Shown: in pieces, positions 27,150-39,706 of the stretch | Layout of the letters: every line of letters begins with the position of its first letter | Position numbering within the stretch: the stretch's first letter is position 1 | Origin: Smittia aterrima | Taxonomy: Eukaryota > Arthropoda > Insecta > Diptera > Chironomidae | Direction: 5' to 3' | DNA length: 64,000 nucleotides | Assembly: GCA_033063855.1 (NCBI GenBank) | Contig: CP093829.1 | Coordinates: 13,113,537-13,177,536, forward strand | Program-made: the position numbers and the translations under genes | The notes under the pieces: generated by a model | What the model was told of the DNA's origin: nothing | What the model saw: the letters and a program-made list of their open reading frames with translations, nothing else | Database searches by the model: none

Positions 27150-27348
27150 TGAATGTATAACGAAATAATCCATTCAATTTCACAGAAATTTATTTTGGTT
27201 TTTCACTAAAATATTTTCACTCTCTGCTATCTTCACTGGCATTAAGGATTTCGCATTGGCGAGTATCCTCAAGAGGCCTAACAGAGATTTGCTGTTAACT
27301 TTACTGCAGCTCCTGAACAACTAAACTAACTTCAACTGATGCAACGGA

Positions 27349-27356
27349 CTTTTATA
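27349..27356 (-). promoter_or_regulatory. TATA-like box upstream of the untranslated exons
   Basis: TATAAAAG on the minus strand, about 200 nt upstream of the donor at 27149. A TCAGTT initiator-like motif follows at 27339-27334 but is closer than the usual 30 nt, so the exact start is uncertain. Confidence -1.
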
Positions 27357-29403
27357 GTAATATGCTGGTTCGGTTATGATTTATTTTTTTCCCACCAACA
27401 GAAGCCAAACACAAACGTCATCATCATCCCTTCTCATTTCTTGCATGTGAGAGGTCCATTGTTGTCGATTGCCAGGTCGAGAAAGTTGCGTATTTATTCT
27501 TCTTTAAGACGCTTTCCCCTTCTGCTTTGCGACGAAATAACTTACACAGACACAAATTTAAGAAAGAAATCACAGGATTGAATAGAATGGTTTCCCTAAA
27601 AAAATACGACACAAAGAACTCGTAATTTCAAATTTAGATTAAGAGAATTTGAATGTGAATGAACTAATCGTCTACGTCTTGTTTTTTGCGTAGAGACTTT
27701 TCTAATTCTTAAGAGTCTTCTGAAAAGAAAGGATTTAAAAAAACTCTTTTCTATGGTTGAAAGATTTTTTTGGTTTTCAACTTTCTTTTAGATTCAAAGC
27801 GTTTCCATTTGATTAAAGCGGAGGAAACTCCGAGTCAACCAACATCTGTTAAGGTTTGTAAATGGTGAGTATTTTCATTTGCTGTGGTCCGGCATATCAA
27901 ATTAAACTTTTTGTAGGACGGAGATTCGAAGACCCTCGACAAATTTTCGTCTTCGGAATTAAATTAAATTGGATGCTAAGCGCACCTTTGAAATGAGAAT
28001 TCTTCGCCTTCAAGAAAGAAAAGGTTGAGAAATTTGTTTTTGTTATCAGATTATATTTAATTGATTAAATTAAGTGTAAAGTCAATGTCAGGATAAGACC
28101 AGACGATTCCAACCAACAAATTAGAGAAATCACCCAATAAACTTCGTGGGACAATCGAATCTCGTATTTTCACTCCCAAACCAAAGTCAGGGCCAAATTG
28201 AAAGGCAAATGCGGGTCCACTTCCAAACGAAGCGGAAAAAACAATTTTTAATTGATATCAACTAGACATTGTGTCGACTTGAATTTATTCAGGATTTGGC
28301 CTAAATGCGGGACAATAAATCTGTGATTTAGAAAATTTCATTAAAGTTCTCATGGGAAAATCTGAATTTAATCGAGACATCGAGAGATGAAAGATAACCG
28401 ATGCTAGGAGGGAACCCAATTTTAAGTATTCATTGCGAAAAATCGTTATTCTTACATTAAATCCCGTCAGAGATCTGTCTCAAATTACCTGAAAGACTCG
28501 TTTCTCAAGGATAGCGTGCCATTGTTATATCCCTAGCGTGTCTCCTTTTCAATTCGAAGTCCCTTTAATTTAGTTTTTTTTTTTGCGAAAAGGATGAGTT
28601 TGCTTTCCATCTTTCGATATTTGCAAATCCTTCCTAAGACCTTTTCACCATGACAACAATCTTGTTTTAAGCGCGAATGTAGTCTTATTGAAGAGAGTTA
28701 ATTTGAATGTCTCCTGTAAGCTTGGAAAAGATTCTTCATCGACGATTGCACTTCTCGATCAGACAAGAAGGCAATCAAGGAGAAAAGGGTTTTGATCATT
28801 GCACAATTATTTTTTCTTTAGTAAAAGAAATATTTTCTTTTTCGATTAGACAGCTTGCTCATTCTTTATTTAATTTAATAAATCTCGTCAGCGCATCTAG
28901 AAAATGAAATTCAATTTCACTTTAAGAGAAATTCCCTTTCAATTGTTCAACGATAACTTTATGTAACATCTTGCAAATTCCTTTCAGACTTTCTTCAAGC
29001 GTCATGCCATTCATTTGAGGAAGATTTGTGGACGAAGCAGAAATTAGATCGAGAGCTAAAGCAATGAGCGTGCTGACGATGAATCGTGTCGTAATTCAGG
29101 TCATTCTTCTTCCTCCAGCCTTCTTACTTTCATTCTCCGGACAAAGGATTTGGAAAATCTTCAAGTCATAACTGCATCTTTTGCTTTATTGTTTGCCTTA
29201 AGATGCTTTACACACATTTTACTCCAGAAACTTTGTCCACCTGGAAAGTTTTTATCAAAAAAATCTTGTTTGACAAGCATTACTTCTTTTTTTCGCAGCT
29301 TGACTCTCCTGTTGTCTTTGTTTCTTCATCAAGAGGAGATTGCTGATCAAGAACTCTTCAAGATTCTTTTGTTTTTTATTTCAATTGAGTTTTAATTATT
29401 ACT
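27357..29403. other. Non-coding stretch
   Basis: About 2 kb of AT-rich DNA with only short chance frames on both strands. Nothing that I can support. Confidence -1.
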
Positions 29404-29677
29404 CACTCCAGTGAATTGCCTTCACGTGTTCCAATTGAATTTTTCATGAATAGAACTGAACCGACATCGCAAGATTTACGATTGCTTCCTTCTCATTCTT
29501 CAAACCGTTTGTCGTCGTTGGTTTAGGTGCCAGCAAAGAAAGGCAAACTTTTTTCTCCAGTTCCGGCAATATCTTTGAATTTATTTCCGGGGGTTGTGCC
29601 CATTCTCGTGGAATTCCTTCTCCCCCACAACGATAATTTATAATTTCGTTTTCTTCTCGGCAGTAATTTGTTATGCT
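29404..29677 (-). other. Orphan exon-like segment with two overlapping open frames
   Basis: A textbook branch site (CTACTAACG) lies about 35 nt before the acceptor TTTATTCAG, and the segment ends near a donor GGA|GTGAGTAA. In one phase it reads 77 codons to a stop at 29444 (SITNYCREENEIINYRC...), in another 50 codons including RNYKLSLWGRR. Neither matches a family I know. I found no convincing upstream exon, so it could be an internal untranslated exon or a terminal coding exon. Confidence -1.
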
Positions 29678-29869
29678 CTGAATAAATACATGAAAGAACC
29701 ACGGGATCATATTTCGTTAGTAGAGCTGAGTAAATCATAATTTATGACTAACTGGCCTCAGTAATTGCAGCTTAAAACTAGAGGGAGTAGTCCTGAGTAC
29801 GAGAAAAGCTGATCATAAATACCATCGCACGACTTAATTCAACTTTTCCTTTCCATTTGAAGTCACCGC

Positions 29870-29909
29870 TATATAAGTATTCACACGAAGGAATTCGAAT
29901 TTCTCATTC
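29870..29909 (+). promoter_or_regulatory. Possible core promoter: TATA box plus initiator
   Basis: TATATAAG at 29870-29877 is followed about 30 nt later by TCATTC (29904-29909), a fit to the arthropod TCA-K-T-Y initiator. A short open start (MRIGRR) ending at a GTAAGA donor near 30036 lies downstream. It may drive the secreted-protein gene starting at 30759, but no linking exon was identified. Confidence -1.
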
Positions 29910-30758
29910 CCATCATTCAAATTCATGTGAATCGACCAAACCTAACTTCGTAACATTACAAAATCATAGAACATTCTCAAGACTCTTTCTCTCTCTGCTT
30001 AGTCATTAAAGCGTAAACATGAGAATCGGGAGGAGGGTAAGATATGCTTGGGTGAAATAATTTGCAAAAGGAGAATAGTTTCGTCAACCCTTACTTCGTA
30101 ATCGTCTTCATTCTATTCACAAACAAAAATCTTTTGTTCACAACTCTCTCGCAACCCTCCTTGGCTCCGGGCGTCGGTTCGTTTTCTCATGACTCAGGAC
30201 ATTCCTTAACATACTTCGAATGAAATTGCGAGCAAGGATAACGAGAAATTACGCAGGTAAGATTGTCTTCTCCCCTCGATGTAATAAATTTCACCTCTAC
30301 ACTCACAGACTTTTCCAGATGCACAAATTTTTCTAGATCGAGAGGAAAAACGTGGGAAAAGTCGACATCGTCTACTGTGACTTAAAAGTAGGATTTATGA
30401 GACTTCCAACTACTTTCTCGCAGTAAAAATAATTCATGGCGATATTTATGAAAAGATGAAAAGAAAAATTTACACAACAAATGTTGGCATGAGTGCACCT
30501 TGAAATTATGCAACGAAAGAATTGTGATGATTTTTTTAAAGCGATTCTCAAACTGGTTTGAATATATGGCTTCTGAAGCCAGGCTTCACCTGCAAAGGAA
30601 CTGAACGTGATAAATTGAAAATCGATTATAGAAATACTTTGTCTTTACAAGTAGTGAAGTGTCAGTCGAGTTTTAGAGGAGAATCGTTAAGGAAATCCAT
30701 TAGGAACAACAAGAGTTTGATTTATGTGGTCTAATTGACTTTGGAATTATGATGAACG

Positions 30759-31441
30759 ATGGACATTAAATGCATTTTCGTCGTTGTATTTGTCCTTGTG
30801 TTAATAAATCAACAGGAAGTCGACACGAGATTAGATTGTTATACGATTCGTCTTTGCAAAAGCTTTGATGACATATATTACGATGAGCTCTTTGAATTTG
30901 TCGTAAGCAACCCTAGATTGGTGAATAAGGTAAATTGAATGAATAATTAAAGTATCTCGTTGATAATAAATCAATCGACTTGTTAACAAACGCAATCTCA
31001 GTGGTTCAACTCGGTAAGCCTTCTTATCGAATCCAACGAGAGACGTGGAATTGGAAAAGTTTATGAACTCTTTGTAGGTGAGGAGACGATTTTTATGTTT
31101 CTCTCGCTCGATAAGCGTTGATGGAATTCTAAACTTTTGTAGGAAGCTTCTCGGCTTATTTCACCGTTACAAAGTTTGATATCGAAGGGAAATCAAAATC
31201 AATTACGTTGGAAACAGATTCTCACTTCATGCTCTTATCTTCGATTTCGATTTCATTTCACGAGTTATGCGAGTCATCAGCATTTCACATCGAACATCGC
31301 TTCAACATCAAATCAAATCTTTTTCACAACACAATCGGCGTCGTTCTCAGGATATTCCTCGAAAATCGGCTTGAGCAGGCGGTGATAAATCTCAAAATTA
31401 TTGTGGAAAAGCTTCAAACTGAACGAATTTTTCTTCATTGA
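30759..31441 (+). CDS. Small secreted protein, three exons, family not recognised
   Basis: Exons 30759..30929, 31002..31077 and 31143..31441 join in phase (0 and 1) at GT-AG introns of 72 and 65 nt, giving 181 residues. The N-terminus, MDIKCIFVVVFVLVLINQQ, is a signal peptide. The mature chain begins with a short Cys-containing stretch (LDCYTIRLCKSF) and continues as alternating hydrophobic and polar residues suggestive of beta strands, then a C-terminal helix-like part (NRLEQAVINLKIIVEKL). The next gene downstream on the same strand also encodes a small secreted protein with a signal peptide, so the two may be distant tandem relatives, though I see no clear sequence match. Start chosen as the first ATG before the signal peptide. 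Confidence -1.
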
Positions 31442-31592
31442 AATCTTTGATCGCGGCCTTGGCTCAAGAGTTTTGATTCATTAGTAACGATTGAGAGTAT
31501 CATTAGTGGAATGGCCATTAATTATTGTATTCGAAATAATTAAAAGGTAAATTATCCTGAAAACGGAAGTAATTACCTCTTTGAGATTTTTG

Positions 31593-31600
31593 TATAAAAA
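31593..31600 (+). promoter_or_regulatory. TATA box of the second secreted-protein gene
   Basis: TATAAAAA lies 35-42 nt upstream of the ATG at 31635, leaving room for only a very short 5' leader. A TCATCT initiator-like motif follows at about 31614. Confidence -1.
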
Positions 31601-31634
31601 CTCGAACGAACAATCATCTATCGCATTCTTAGAA

Positions 31635-32200
31635 ATGTTTTGTTTAAAATATTTTGCGGTATTTGCTGCTCTTGTTTTCACAAGAAGCTCGTATTGCGAT
31701 ATTCAGTTCACAAGTGCAAAATCTCTTTTTCCTAATGACAAAAGTTTTATTAATTTCGATAACTTGAAGCTACAACAATTCAATCAATCGGGATTTCTTT
31801 TGAATGGAAGTTTCGAACTTTTTGTTGATCTTGGCGATGACTATGAGGTGAGATTGATTGAAGGCATGAACATGAGATAAGATTAATCATTCGTTCACAG
31901 GTGGAGACGCTTTTGAATCGAATTTCTGACGGAAGCTTCCAAATGATCTTCCAAGTTGGCCCAGAGAAGTTTTGCTCATACATGAAATCGAAAGAGGAGA
32001 GTGAATATGGCGGAGCATGTGACATTCCAGCGAAAACAGTTTGTCCTTGGCCCAAACGTAAATATATATGCAATGGCTTTCATTCAACAGCCACGACCTA
32101 CCCAGGCTTTCCTGCTGGCGATTACATGTTGGAAGTCCGATATTGGACAAACGGAAAAGTCCTGAATGGATATCAAAATTATTTTACAATCAAACAATAA
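31635..32200 (+). CDS. Secreted DUF1091 / ML-like small protein
   Basis: Two exons, 31635..31847 and 31901..32200, joined in phase 0 across a 53-nt intron, give 170 residues. MFCLKYFAVFAALVFTRSSYC is a signal peptide with cleavage near residue 20. The mature part has the order typical of dipteran DUF1091 proteins: an early strand region (NGSFELFVDL), a KFCSYMKS motif, further cysteines in GACDIP, TVCPWP and YICNGF, then PAGDYMLEVRYW and a strand-like end. These proteins belong to an MD-2/ML-like lipid-binding fold class and are secreted; the ligand here is unknown. Conserved cysteines are inferred to form disulfides. The AATAAA at 32196-32201 overlaps the stop codon. Confidence -1.
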
Positions 32201-32227
32201 AGTATTTTCTTGCGTTCATGTTTTATT
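32196..32227. terminator. Overlapping tail-to-tail poly(A) signals
   Basis: A plus-strand AATAAA at 32196-32201 overlaps the stop codon of the DUF1091-like gene. A minus-strand AATAAA at 32222-32227 lies 160 nt past the stop of the facing Tyr-rich gene. If both are used, the two transcripts overlap at their 3' ends. Confidence -1.
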
Positions 32228-32388
32228 CATGAAAAAAAAAATCATTCAAAACGCGTATCAATAGGTACAAAAGTTCTACTCAATGAATTTAAATGCTATT
32301 TGAATATTTGAGACTAAAAAAGCTGGTTCCCCCTAAAGATTGGTTTGCATAAAGCTAAGTGATGATTTTTGTTTGTTCGCCTTTCAAT

Positions 32389-35300
32389 TTATTCGCTTTT
32401 CATTTCCATGTTGGCTGATTCCAGTTTCTTGTCGCCATCAGTTACGGCAATCGGTGGGCTCATTCCTCCAGCATCGACATTATCATCAGTTCGTTCGAAC
32501 AAGTAACTGCTACCTAAGCTAGGTCGACCATACGAAGGGCTATTAATGGAGAGAGAAGAAGTCTAAAGCGTTAGACAAAATGACGATGAATTCAAAAGGT
32601 TTTCAATGGAAGGAAGAATAAAGAAGAAAAAGAAAAACACATAAAAATATTACAAAATGATTGCGACAACATAAATTTACAAAGCTCTTGTGATATTTAC
32701 AAATGAAAATGGACAGAGACAGAAAAACATAAAATAAAATTTTTAAGCAGAAGTGTAAAATCAAGAGAAGCTAACCATGCAAGCAACTCTAATAAAGCAG
32801 CAATTGCGATTGAAACGTGTCCATTCATTTATCCGAAGCTTTAATCTCAAACTTGACTAACTTTACCTGATCTTATCTTTATCTTTCTCGTCTATCTCAT
32901 TATTACTATTTTTATTATTTGAAGTTGAGCTGTTTTTGTTATCAATTGTTCCAATCGCGCCTGACGACACAGTCTGAATATTATTCGGTGTCTGAGAAGT
33001 TTTGCCATCATTCCAGAATTCTGGTGGGACTCGAGAGGTTGTGTGTTGTGAGTGAGGTTGGTTGTAGTGACTTTGATGTTGGGATGATGATTGAGGTCTT
33101 TGTGCTTGATAGTCGTAAGGGTCTCGTGATCCAGGATAATGTTCTCTCGCTGGTGGTGGTCTAGGCTCTAAATGACCCGCAAAGTAATAGCCACGTCCAG
33201 AGTTATCAAAACCTGCTGTTCCTCTGCGTGCACGAACATTTATTGTGTTGTGCGTGTTTCAGATAAACAATTTAAAGTGACAACATTGTGAAGAGAGAAG
33301 TTTTCGACATTTAGAAGAGAATATAGAAAAGAAAATTTATGAATTAGTTACGCACATAAATAAATTATTTACACTGAGAAAAGTTCGTCGGAGATGAATG
33401 ATCTCATAAATCTTTCGAGAGCTAAGCGATATTAAATTTTCCACATGTCAGAACGTTTTATCATCCTTTCCAATGATGATGAAGATTTTAAAATAAAAAC
33501 AAAAGTGTATGGTAAAAACGTCGAAAAATGTTTAATTTGTGTTTTCTTTTGTGTTGGGCGTTTGCCGCGAGCTGCTCGAAGAGAACAATGAAAGCTCAAA
33601 ATGAATTTTATTGTTAAACGCCAGAATCATAAAAGTTTGAAACATACGAGCCATATTCAAATTATTATTTGCGAGTGCTTAAACAGCAGCAGCCTTCCGA
33701 CTTTTACATCGTCGAATCTCCTGCCAGGCAATGTTGCACACAATTTAATTGAATTATTTACAAATTATGCGAGACTGGAATTAACAGGAAGCGTTGCTGC
33801 TTTTATCTCGTGGAAACGTTTATTATCGCCATGTATACATGAAGAGCGATAAACAGCATGGAAAATGTTTCCGGGCATGTTCCACCTTACTCGTTTTATG
33901 ATAGCGTCACATGTTAAAGCAAGTGACAACATTTCTGTAGATCTTAAAGTTTTTTATGTTGAAAATCTAAAAAATCTACGAGATTCGTAAAGCAACAATC
34001 GGGAAGCTTTAAAACTGAAAACTACGAGTATAATTTTCTTCAATTCAACAAACTAGGATACAAAATCCCTTCCTTTCTCAAGCTTTGACTCGCTGGTCTG
34101 ACGAATTGTGAAACACGATGTAAATAATTTTGTCGCAACATGCTCAAGCAGTGAATGCGGTTTAATATAATTTCATGTTTTGTATTTCCTTGCACATTTC
34201 CGAGTTATCTGTGTAACTTTTCCTCGCACCGTTGAGCAATATTGCTTCTTCTCAGCGCATGTCGACATGAAAGCTCTCGTGAAGCAGCTGATATAGTTAG
34301 TTTTCACACTTGATTCTATGGCTGACTGATTACATCATATCCGCTTGCGGATCATTGTAATCGTTTCAAACTGTGTCAATAAACTGTTGACGCTTTCGAA
34401 TTTGTTAAACTTTTTTTTAGCAGATGATCCGCGTGTATGAAAAATTGTATCATCTGAAAAAGAATTTCATGAAATGTTGAAACATATGAAGCGTGAGATT
34501 GAAATGAAATGTTGAAAGCTCAAATTTGCCAATATAAGCTGTCAATTCTCGATTAGTATCGGAATTTCGAAAAAGCTTCGCATGAGCAAATGAGTCAGGT
34601 CAATAGCTTGAACGGAATGTTTTAGATGGATATCAATTGGAATCGTTGTCGCTAGTGATTGTTGTGCAATTTTAAAGAGATTATTCTCATCCGATGATTC
34701 CCGTGGGTCACGGTCCAATTCTTTACAGCCAATTTAACATTTTTACTGACGGTTCGAGCAGATTTTTTTCGGTTTGGTTTGTCGAGAAACGTAAAGAGGA
34801 AAATTTACCAATTTATTTGTACGAGGGATAATTTGAATTCTCGCGAATTGGCAATTTAAATGTTAATCGCGTGTGCGTTTCCATGTCAACTGATTTATTT
34901 CCCAATCGACCGAGAGAAAAAGAATATTGCCGATTGAATTTAATATCAATTTTTGATTGATATTGGCAAATGACATCGATGATGATGTGAGAGATGTGAG
35001 GCGCGCGATGGATATAATGGAAAATTACACATGTAGCTCACCAAAGGTTTTAATAAGCTCGCTGCTGTTCATTGGTTCGGAAAATAATTTTTATTTCGCT
35101 TTGCTCTATGTTTGGTTGATATTGCAAAGTCCACACAGATTGCACAGAATAAATGACAACGATAATTTACCTGTAAGTTTCATCATACGGCCGGAAGTTT
35201 CGGTTGTCGTAATAGCCTCGGTCAGCAACTGCTCGATATCCGGGACGATCATAAAATCTGTCATAATATTGGTCATAGCTATAACCGCGATCTAAAACAA

Positions 35301-38300
35301 CGAAAGAGTATTCAGACTAAGCATGCAGGAATCAAGTTCATTAGTTTAATGATTAATGTGCTCATTTAAAATTCTTCCGTAACATTTAAAACTGTTCCGT
35401 ATTGTGGGAGTTTGTTTTGTTTCTGATGTTTAAAGCGATTAAGGAAGGATTAAGTCAACGTGATTCAATTTTAAAACGAGCTTTGAAGATGAAACCGCGA
35501 ATTAAATATTTTCCTTTTTTAAACTTAATCGCTTCAAACTCAAATCTGTTGTTTTAAACATTTACCACGTTGGAATCGATCTCGCATTGCTTCATAATAC
35601 GATGGATTAAGATTGTCGTAGCCTATGTCACCATATCCAAAGAAAAATCAATTATTGCAATCAACAAAGCGTTAAATGTTAGGTATAAAAAGCTTTCGAA
35701 GTTTACCATTTCCTCGATAAGAGTTATAGTTGCTGTTGTACCGATTGTCAACGGGATATGGTTGTTCCTCACGCCCGTAATAACGTTCGTCATAGCGATT
35801 ATAACTTCTAGATAAAAGATTATTTAAGCTTTCGTCTCTGACATCAGAACTTTTTCTAAGAAATAATTTTGGGTTTCGTAGATAAAGCTCTGCGACATCT
35901 TAATCTTAGTTCGTGTTCACCTGTCGTAAGGATTGCGATACTCAGGCTGATAATACCAATTGCGATTGCTGCTGTCGCGTTGTTGATAATATTGATCCCT
36001 GTACGGATCTTCACGACCGTAATAAGCTGCTCTGTCTCTATAATAATAATCGTCGTAGGTTCTAAATTTAAACAACAAAAGTCATTCGAAAAAGTCCATC
36101 AGTTTGTGTCATTGACATTTTATCGTTATTTGAATAAAATTTCTTTCGGAATTCTAGTAATCTTTGTGAATGTGTCTGCGGATGGAATTTAATCAAATTT
36201 TGTCCACTCACCTGTCGGCGTAGCCGTTACCACCGTAATAACCCGGTTGAGTGCACCTAACACAACGTTGACCTCTCGGTGATTGTGCGAGGCTTTGTTC
36301 CTTTTCGGAACTTGCTTTAATTGCGGCAGAGCGATGAAGAGTTCCTATGATTCCACGCGATTGCGATGAAGATGAAGCCGACGGAGAATCATTGTCAACC
36401 ATCAAGCCTAATACTAATTGAGTGGCGAGCAACAAAATGAAGCCCTGAGAGTAGAAAAGGGAAACGTGTCACATGAAGTGATTTAATCAAAACATTCGCA
36501 GTCAAAAAATATTCATTGAGCAACAAAAGTCATGAGCTGAGTGGAAGCAAATAAATTCGTTCACACATCCATTGAGACTGGCACGCGACACGCACGACTA
36601 GTCAAGCAGAATTCCACGATTGTTATGTTGGCTGCTTTGCACTTTTGTCAGAATATTTTGTTTCCCAAAGTTTAAAAGTAATTTAAATTCGCGGAGTGAA
36701 CGACGCGATATGAAGCCTTAATTATGAGAGGGGTGCATACTTTATCTAATGTTCTCATCAAATATTTGCATAACTTATGCTTAAAATGTTAATTCAAGTT
36801 TGTCGTAAACAGCTAAAGTTCATGTTTGATAAGCCGGCATTATTTGGTGAAATCATAAAATTAAAATGAATTGGCATAGTCGATTACAAAGCTCATCATC
36901 ATCTCTCGATTTACATTACGAATGAGGATTCAGAAAAAAATTAGGTCAACGTAGAGTTTCATTCAAGAGATAAAACTTTTTCCTGCCAATTAATGAGCTT
37001 GTAGGATTAATTAGAGATTGAGAGAAAAGAAATGAAGGAACGTTCTAATTCGGAAAACTTAACATTCGTTTTATCGAAGCTTAAACTATAGTACGTCTGT
37101 TAATTCTTCTCTACTTATCTTCATGACAAAACTATCTGCGAGAACAAATCACAGCAATTTATCGAGACGAGAAAACGACAAAGATTTACAAATTTGTATT
37201 TACAAATGTAATATAACTCAGAGTTGCGTGCTGCCAACTTCATTGGACGTTGATTAACACGAAAGCTTGAAGTTGTCACATAAAAAAGGGCGAGACGAGT
37301 TTGGCTTCTTAATTTCCTTTATCACTAAGTGAGATCGACTAATTAAACTTTTATCGAGTTTTGAAATTAATCAAATTACTTTATTCATTTCATAAAAGAG
37401 CAAAGTTTCTCGGCGGTAAATCGATTTATGTTTTAATGTCCCCCAAAGGCGTCGTGTCGTGATAAATTTCAATCAAACTCATTTTTTGAAATAATTATTA
37501 CTTTCCGCATATTAACCACCATTCTAAATGAGACCACTAACGCTAATCGACATCTGATAACAAATAAACATTGACGTTGCCAAAGCTTTTATGCTTCAAG
37601 AGCAAAAAATTGAAACGCTTGACGAGTGAAGCTCTAATATTTCATAAAGCCAAACTCTTCCGGCGGAGCCACTTTTGAATTTTTTTTATCGCTATTAAAT
37701 CGAGAACGAGGTTGAGCTAAAAAAAAGTTCTGAACTCTCGGGAGCTGTGAATAATTTATTTTTTAATTTAGTTCAAAAGCTCACAAAAGTTTTATGAATA
37801 TCTTAATGCGAAGTGAGAGATGACGTCGAGAAAAGTTAATTTTGAATGTCCGCATGGGAGCTAAGGATCGATCCAAATTACGATGAATTATTGCGACGTT
37901 GATAACAAGCACTTAAGTGCCACGAGCCCCCACAAGAAATTAATTTTGCGTTTTTGAATCTAACATGGCAACATTCACGCGTCTCTTCTCATAAATAATT
38001 AGTTCAAGTACACATAAAAATTATAATGAAAACGCCACGGGAAACAAATCGACAGGCTGTGAATCTTTCTAATTACTCGTGAAGCGATGTTTAATTGCGA
38101 GTTCTGGTCGTCACCATAGGCAGATTGCTCTGATATAAATCATTTTTTTGGGGGGAATCCGTTTTGTTTTCCGGCAAACTTGAACTGAACAATAGGAATT
38201 CCAGATCAGAGTGGATGTTGATGAGTTCTCTGTTTAAGGTCAAAAACACTCACGAATGAATGATTGGGCATTTAATGAAAATCAAATCATATGCCAAATA

Positions 38301-39342
38301 ATCACTTCTCAAATCTCCATAACAATTGAGACTGCCACAAGAGCATAAAAATTTATTTCATCACTCGAATTTGCATTTAGCGCAGAATTTGCGTAATAAT
38401 GAAAATCCCATCGCGAGCATTTAATTCACATGAGTTGTCTCTGGTCATCATCGAGTTGTACGAGAGTCGAGAATATTTAAAATGCAATTGAAAGTGAAAA
38501 TTCATTGCCGGTCTCAAGTTCATCACGTCGTTTGACCTAAAGTGTCTCGTTTTAAAGTTCACGATTTTATCGGATTCGTATGAAAAGCTTTATATTCTGA
38601 TTTTATTGATTGAGCTCTTGAAAAATATCATCCATAGAATGTATCTAGAGTTTGCTTATTAATTCAAGAGTTGTTAGCAGAATGAAACAATCAAAATAAC
38701 AAAATTCACTCAACTTCACTTTGCTTGTTTGATTAAATTTCGTTCAACAAATTCGGAAATGAAATTTCAAACTTTTCAGCTGCAAATATTCATTTGAACA
38801 ATAAAAAGTGAATTTTAATAAAAACAAATCGCTCCCAAAAGTGTATGCACTCGGAAATTTGTTTAGCTTTCATCAAAACAATTGCTGAGAACAAAGTTTG
38901 ATGCAAAATATGTTAAGCTTGGCTCGACTAGTGGCAAAGATATTTTGATTGTTTAAATATTTTCATCGTCGCTTCATATGAAAGCTTCCAAAAGTGAGCT
39001 CATGCTTCTCCCTAGAGCCCGAGTCGAGACAAAAGAGTCCTCTCGCTAAAATATCAAATTTCCTTCGTAGCTCCGAAGAACAATGAAAATCTCGCTTAGC
39101 GAGGAACCGTAAAATGCAAATTCCCGGAAATGAATTTCGACTCGAGATTCTAATAAAATGATAACAAAAAGCATTTAAAATGCAGAATCTTAGTTGATGC
39201 AAATTTCAGATCGGAAAGTTATTGAGAGGCAGAAGTTTTAATTGAAAATCGATTTAACAAAAAATTTGTTTGAGAAAAATTTACACATTTGCCTTAAACT
39301 AACCTGCCACATAATATTATGGAATCCTTTCATTGCTATCAT
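32389..39342 (-). CDS. Secreted Tyr/Arg-rich protein, eight exons
   Basis: Exons on the minus strand: 39304..39342, 36212..36444, 35921..36061, 35707..35807, 35566..35622, 35171..35291, 32867..33223 and 32389..32539. All are GT-AG with matching phases, 399 residues. The signal peptide is split: exon 1 gives MIAMKGFHNIMWQ and exon 2 continues GFILLLATQLVLG. The mature chain has a Ser-rich segment, one CxxC motif (QRCVRCTQPGYYG) and then about 130 residues full of Tyr, Arg, Asp and Asn (YYYRDRAAYYGREDPYRDQY). The C-terminal third is Gln/Ser/Asn-rich and ends acidic. Four of the seven junctions split an arginine codon as AG|A or a serine as AG|C. The composition resembles extracellular matrix, cuticle or eggshell-type proteins, but I do not recognise the family. 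Exon 1 is separated by a 2.9 kb intron. Confidence -1.
33224..35170 (-). other. Intron of the Tyr-rich gene
   Basis: About 1.9 kb between exons six and seven. Only short chance frames; no nested gene recognised. Confidence -1.
36445..39303 (-). other. First intron of the Tyr-rich gene
   Basis: A 2.9 kb AT-rich intron splitting the signal-peptide codons. Nothing else seen in it. As a long first intron it is a plausible place for enhancers, but no site is visible. Confidence -1.
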
Positions 39343-39706
39343 TTCTTTCTGAACTTGTTAGATCACTGTGTTTTGAACTTTCAAATTTCTATCTCTCTTT
39401 CACTGCTAATCAGTTTTGCATTCTCGATGAACTTTCTCCTTCAAATTATTTTGACACTGCAGTCTTCTCTCAATTTTCAATTTTTTTTCATCTAGTTTTC
39501 CACAACCACACTTCACTTTATTTGCTTGTCTTCCAACTTTGGGGAAGGAGAGAAGCAGATAATGAACCGAACAAGTCAACGCGAGGATTTTGAATGAACA
39601 GAGCATCACACACGGTAAATGATTTTATTTAATTCTTTTCATTTTTTTTCTACAAAGTTCGCATCAGGTTGAAAGAGTTGGAAAATAAAAATACACACAG
39701 AGACAG

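Noticed and set aside
29523..29738. A myoinhibitory-type neuropeptide precursor because of LWGRR
   Set aside because: The spacing of tryptophans does not fit W(X6)W-amide, only one such site exists and no signal peptide was found.
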